Shown in pieces: positions 60,783-64,000 of a stretch of 64,000 nucleotides of DNA. The stretch spans positions 2,232,001 through 2,296,000 of the forward strand of contig OZ245018.1 of assembly GCA_965223825.1 (NCBI GenBank), written 5' to 3'. The DNA comes from CAJXQU01 sp965223825. Lineage in GTDB: Bacteria > Pseudomonadota > Gammaproteobacteria > CAJXQU01. How positions within the stretch are numbered: position 1 is the first letter of the stretch; every line of letters starts with the position of its first letter. The notes beneath the pieces were generated by a model that did not search any database, was not told where the DNA came from, and saw nothing but the letters and a program-made list of their open reading frames with translations. The translations under genes were made by a program, and so were the position numbers.

Positions 60783-61261
60783 AAAAAAATGAGAACGATG
60801 AACTGCTCCCAGATATGATTTCAGCCGCATTATTAGATTCAATTAAACCGGTTCAGCCGAATGCGATTCAAGCGAAAAGTTTGCGTGCGCGTGTTCTCGA
60901 TAAAATTCATGCATCAGAGACGAATGAAGATGACAACACCGCGATCGTGATACCGAAAATGAAAGGTAAATGGATCAGAATGACGCCGTTGATTAAATTC
61001 AAAATTTTGCTGAACGAAGGTGATACAGGATCGTATTATTTAAAATTAAAAGCCGGTGCAACTTTACCACCACACGACCATCCTGATGCTGAAGAATGCA
61101 TTATTTTGGAAGGTGATATTTTTATGGGTGATCAACACTTATTCAGTGGTGATTATCAAATAACACCAAAAGGTAAAAACCACCCGAATATCCATACGGA
61201 AAATGGCGCGTTACTGTATATTCGCGGCACCATCCCTGAAGCGATTCGACCTTTACTCTAA
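60779..61261 (+). CDS. Cupin (ChrR-like) anti-sigma factor
   Basis: A 160-residue protein with a ChrR-type cupin domain in its C-terminal two thirds: GDTGSYYLKLKAGATLPPH, then HDHPDAEECIILEGDIFMGD and HPNIHTENG, giving metal ligands H-x-H, E and H. The N-terminal part is short and lacks the zinc HxxxCxxC anti-sigma motif of classical ChrR. It overlaps the sigma gene by 4 bases, so it probably binds that sigma factor and releases it on a signal sensed by the cupin metal site. A strong terminator follows. Confidence 0.88.
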   Translation: MKKNENDELLPDMISAALLDSIKPVQPNAIQAKSLRARVLDKIHASETNEDDNTAIVIPKMKGKWIRMTPLIKFKILLNEGDTGSYYLKLKAGATLPPHDHPDAEECIILEGDIFMGDQHLFSGDYQITPKGKNHPNIHTENGALLYIRGTIPEAIRPLL

Positions 61262-61305
61262 TCGCTTTGTTTATCCACGCCGTATTTTCAATCGTTATGA
61301 CAAAT

Positions 61306-61335
61306 AAAAAGACCGATTAAATCATCGGTCTTTTT
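61306..61335. terminator. Bidirectional terminator between the cupin gene and narK
   Basis: AAAAAGACCGAT (61306-61317) and ATCGGTCTTTTT (61324-61335) form a 12-bp stem with flanking A and T runs, the typical shape for two convergent genes. Confidence 0.92.
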
Positions 61336-61430
61336 ATTAAAAACTATTCATCAAGTAAATATTTATAAGAAAGAAGAAAATTGAGCCGCCCTACATTTCA
61401 GAGCGACTCTGTTCCCCCACTCCCTAAGAC

Positions 61431-62897
61431 TTAACCAACGGAGATCATTTGGACGGTCCCGTCTTCATCGATTTCGGCGATCTCACCTGATGGCTCTTTT
61501 AATGCGAGCAAGGCAAGGAAACCAATCACAGCGGTACCGGCGATCACCATAAAGAAAGTAGATGCATCAACCATGGAATAAACCAGTAAATAGATTACGG
61601 CACCAACATTACCATACGCACCCGTCATACCGGCAATCTGACCAGTTTGGCTTCGCTTAATTAACGGTACTACAGCAAACACAGCTCCTTCACCAGCCTG
61701 TACAAAAAATGAACATGCCATAACGGCAATAACAGCTAACACCAGTGGCCAGCTACCGTTAACTTGCGACATTAAAAAGTAACCCACGGCCAGACCCGCT
61801 GTGAGAATCAACAATGTACGCTTACGGCCAAACTTATCAGAAAGATAACCACCGCCGGGACGTGACATCAGGTTCATAAAGGCATAACCCGAAGCAAGCA
61901 TACCTGCCACGACCGGAGTTAAACTAAACGTTTCAGAAAAGAACAGTGGCAACATGGAGACAACTGCGAGCTCAGATCCAAACGTTGCAAAATAGAGTAC
62001 ATTCAATACGGCAACTTGTTTAAAACTGTATTGATGAATCTTTGGGATCGTTTCTGAAAAAACTTTTTTATTCACTTTCCATACTAAAGAAACTTCATAA
62101 AGGAATAAAAGGATTAAAAATACATAGATCCCGTTCGTTGCTGTTTGGGAAATCATATCGACTTTTGTCGGTGATAAACGCCAAGCAAGTACACCTAATG
62201 CTAAGTACATTGGGATCTTCATTAAGATCAGAAAAAAGAAATCACCTTTACTTGTGATCTCCATAGCGCCCGTTGTTTTCGGTTTAAAATACGTTGAACC
62301 TTTAGGGGTATCTGTTGTGCCTTTGTAATAAACAAAACCCATGATAAAGCTCATTAAACCCGTAATCGCAACTGCATAACGCCAGCCGTCATCACCACCA
62401 AACATGAGTGCAACTGTCGGTAATGTAAATGCCGCTGCAGCAGAACCAAAGTTACCCCAGCCGCCATAAATACCCTCTGCTGTACCCAATTCGCGGTGTG
62501 GGAACCATTCACTGACCATACGGATACCGATGACAAAACCCGCACCGATACAACCTAATAGAAAGCGTGCAATGACAAGTTGCGTGTAATTGTCTGCAAA
62601 AGCAAACATAAAACAAGGAAAAGACATGATGATCAGGAGTGAGGAGTAAACTAACCTCGGTCCATATTTATCAGTCAACATGCCGATCACGACCCGTGCC
62701 GGTATGGTCAATGCCACATTTAAAACCAATAAGGTTGTTATTTCTGACTTCGTTAAACCAAAAGTTTCTTTGATCGCTTGAAGCATTGGCGCCAAGTTAA
62801 ACCAGACCACAAACGTGATAAAAAAAGCAAACCAGCTCAGATGTAGTATCTTCATCTTTCCGGTAAAGGAAAAAATATTAAATCGCTCTGATGACAC
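61431..62897 (-). CDS. narK: Nitrate/nitrite transporter NarK family
   Basis: Major facilitator of the NarK/NasA nitrate-nitrite porter family, 488 residues, about 12 membrane helices. Family features: FAFFITFVVWFNLAPM near the N-terminus, ARVVIGMLTDKYGPR with the MFS loop, the first nitrate signature YGGWGNFGSAAAAF, and the second GMTGAYGNVGAVIYL. The start is GTG with GGGGGA 7 bases upstream. It is convergent with the sigma-cupin operon. No nitrate reductase gene is in the window. A loose FNR-type dyad is 625 bp upstream. Confidence 0.93.
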   Translation of the reverse strand: MSSERFNIFSFTGKMKILHLSWFAFFITFVVWFNLAPMLQAIKETFGLTKSEITTLLVLNVALTIPARVVIGMLTDKYGPRLVYSSLLIIMSFPCFMFAFADNYTQLVIARFLLGCIGAGFVIGIRMVSEWFPHRELGTAEGIYGGWGNFGSAAAAFTLPTVALMFGGDDGWRYAVAITGLMSFIMGFVYYKGTTDTPKGSTYFKPKTTGAMEITSKGDFFFLILMKIPMYLALGVLAWRLSPTKVDMISQTATNGIYVFLILLFLYEVSLVWKVNKKVFSETIPKIHQYSFKQVAVLNVLYFATFGSELAVVSMLPLFFSETFSLTPVVAGMLASGYAFMNLMSRPGGGYLSDKFGRKRTLLILTAGLAVGYFLMSQVNGSWPLVLAVIAVMACSFFVQAGEGAVFAVVPLIKRSQTGQIAGMTGAYGNVGAVIYLLVYSMVDASTFFMVIAGTAVIGFLALLALKEPSGEIAEIDEDGTVQMISVG

Positions 62898-63623
62898 AGT
62901 AATTCCCCCAGTTGTTAAAATTTAAATAGATAGCTCTCACACAGAACACCCGTGTCGGCACCTGAATTTTCGTATTCAAAAGAACCTTCCTCATACTTAA
63001 AAACATCTTTTTGAAAGACATAAAGCATTGACAAAATGAATTGAAATTCAGTTTGCTATTCTTCGTTGAATAAATGTTGAAATTAAATTGTTGTTTAGCA
63101 TCGTCATCCTGTGGTCAAAATGTCGATGCGGATATAAATATGTGGAGTTAAGTATCGAGACAGAAGCTAAGCACAACCACTCAGTACATTTCGCCAATGA
63201 AGTGATTTGAATAGGCATTTTTTCCTCCAAGTGAGAAAGCACACGCATTCCTCCTATGAACCCGTTGTTTAACCGCTATCCCCACTGCGAATACAACCAC
63301 CGTTGCATTTCTCAGGCCAGATTATTTTTTGAATAAAGATCATCGTGTTAGGCCGCAATATTCAAATCTTCAGATCACTTTTGCGCTATGTTTGTGCATG
63401 CGTGCATTAGCATGGTGCGGATTTTATTCATCTGACAAAATAATGAACGACAAGTAATGAATGTCATGAATTCGCTGATTTTGATCACAAATTCAACAAT
63501 GGTGCAGGCGTTTATTTATACGTCGATTTAGATCAAGATTAACGGTTTAACCCGTCTATCCTGTTGGTTTTGAAATGATTTTTTCTTCTATCGAATAGTG
63601 AACCTTAGGCTGTATTGACTGAC
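62898..63623. promoter_or_regulatory. 726-bp region upstream of narK with an FNR-like dyad
   Basis: A long A/T-rich stretch. At 63523-63536 TCGATTTAGATCAA matches the FNR/ANR consensus TTGAT-N4-ATCAA with one mismatch, but it lies far from narK (about 625 bp) and nearer the trxC 3' end. A candidate small frame with a strong ribosome site is at 63048-63218. Nothing else could be recognised. Confidence 0.4.
63048..63218 (-). CDS. Possible 56-aa small protein upstream of narK
   Basis: A frame of 56 residues starting MPIQITSLAKCTEWLCLASV behind a very strong ribosome site (TTGGAGGAAAAA before the ATG at 63218). It has two cysteines early, a hydrophobic stretch, then a histidine-containing segment (YLYPHRHFDHR) and a basic end. 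It lies 150 bp upstream of narK on the same strand. There is no match to any known family. The strong ribosome site argues for translation, but the short length leaves doubt. Confidence 0.35.
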   Translation of the reverse strand: MPIQITSLAKCTEWLCLASVSILNSTYLYPHRHFDHRMTMLNNNLISTFIQRRIAN

Positions 63624-64000
63624 TTAGAGGTGTTGTAGGACCCAGGATTCAAATTGTGATGAGGACATCGCACCGGCTTGACGGGCAGTCTCTTTTCCGT
63701 TTTTCATGATCATCAAGGTGGGAATACTTCTGATCTGATACTGTCCGGCAAGTGGTTGGTTTGCTTCCGTATCCACTTTTACAAAACGGGCTTGTGTGTC
63801 GAGTTTTGCTGCGATCTGCGCGAACGTTGGTGCGAACATTTTGCAAGGCCCGCACCAGTCAGCCCAAAAATCAATCACGACCGGTAGATCGTTCTTGGTT
63901 AAATGTGTGATCGCATTATCCGCACTCGCACTGATCGGCTTGCCTGAAAAAAGTGGATGTTTACATTTTCCGCATTTACCGTGATCGGCCAGCTTGCTCG
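63624..64000 (-). CDS. trxC: Thioredoxin 2 (TrxC), N-terminus outside the window
   Basis: Thioredoxin with an N-terminal zinc ribbon; the frame enters from the right edge and gives about 124 residues. The second CxxC of the zinc ribbon is visible (ADHGKCGKCKHPLFSG); the first lies beyond the window. The thioredoxin fold has DLPVVIDFWADWCGPCKMFAP with the active site CGPC, cis-Pro in IRSIPTLMI, and KNGKETARQAGAM near the end. It serves as a zinc-bound disulfide reductase of the cytoplasm, in relatives linked to oxidative stress. Confidence 0.95.
   Translation of the reverse strand, partial: SKLADHGKCGKCKHPLFSGKPISASADNAITHLTKNDLPVVIDFWADWCGPCKMFAPTFAQIAAKLDTQARFVKVDTEANQPLAGQYQIRSIPTLMIMKNGKETARQAGAMSSSQFESWVLQHL

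Overview
The window looks like the chromosome of a low-to-moderate GC gammaproteobacterium. The evidence is the ybeD-lipB-lipA cluster, the flgM/flgA/cheV/cheR/flgB-I gene order with sigma54- and sigma28-like promoters (as in Pseudomonas and Vibrio relatives), a type II secretion cluster, TrxC, GuaB-GuaA and TadA. A periplasmic binding protein of the type found beside PQQ-dependent alcohol dehydrogenases hints at a methylotroph (for example a Methylophaga-like organism), but that is inference only.

Layout. 1-4.4 kb: the end of a GST-like gene, then lipA-thiS-thiG-lpd and a HAD hydrolase. 4.5-9.5 kb: an outer-membrane porin and a copper-resistance operon (small Cys/His protein, CopA, CopB), all on the minus strand. 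9.7-13.8 kb: gspG-gspH-gspD and gloB. 13.9-19.7 kb: a REC-PAS-GGDEF-EAL protein, ybeD-lipB-lipA (the second lipA of the window), an ElyC-like gene and a pair of YeeE/YedE sulfur-transport half-proteins. 19.8-31.9 kb: flagellar rod, hook and ring genes flgBCDEFGHI (minus), yqhA-ychJ, cheV-cheR, then flgA-flgM-flgN and a PilZ protein (plus). 32.0-33.6 kb: an SDR enzyme and a binding protein.

33.8-41.4 kb is the accessory region: an island at tRNA-Arg, with a remnant tRNA-type integrase at one end and an imperfect 46-base copy of the tRNA 3' end at the other. Inside is a chromosomal integron. A decayed integron integrase (IntI) on the plus strand faces away from seven gene cassettes on the minus strand, separated by attC-like sites whose end boxes match pairwise. 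Nearly all cassette genes are unrecognised; two are broken, and IntI has lost its catalytic tyrosine, so the array is probably frozen unless another IntI acts on it. A 164-bp inverted-repeat-bounded element sits between attI and intI.

41.6-64 kb: an 8-bp tandem repeat, DUF3422, a HEAT-like lipoprotein, DUF1415-MOSC, 5-formyl-THF cyclo-ligase, guaB-guaA-tadA, a glutaredoxin-like protein, a YeaD-like mutarotase, a membrane Zn peptidase, a PilZ protein, an SRPBCC-membrane fusion and an alpha/beta hydrolase. A conserved-looking locus follows: TPR lipoprotein, DUF4331 protein, HupE/UreJ-like membrane protein, ECF sigma factor and cupin anti-sigma. The window ends with a NarK nitrate/nitrite transporter and the C-terminal part of thioredoxin 2.

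Co-working groups: LipB/LipA make the lipoyl cofactor that Lpd reoxidises; the Flg proteins build rod, hook and rings under FlgM/sigma28 and sigma54 control, with PilZ proteins and the EAL protein linking c-di-GMP to motility; CopA/CopB handle copper; GspD/G/H belong to a secretion machine whose other parts lie elsewhere.
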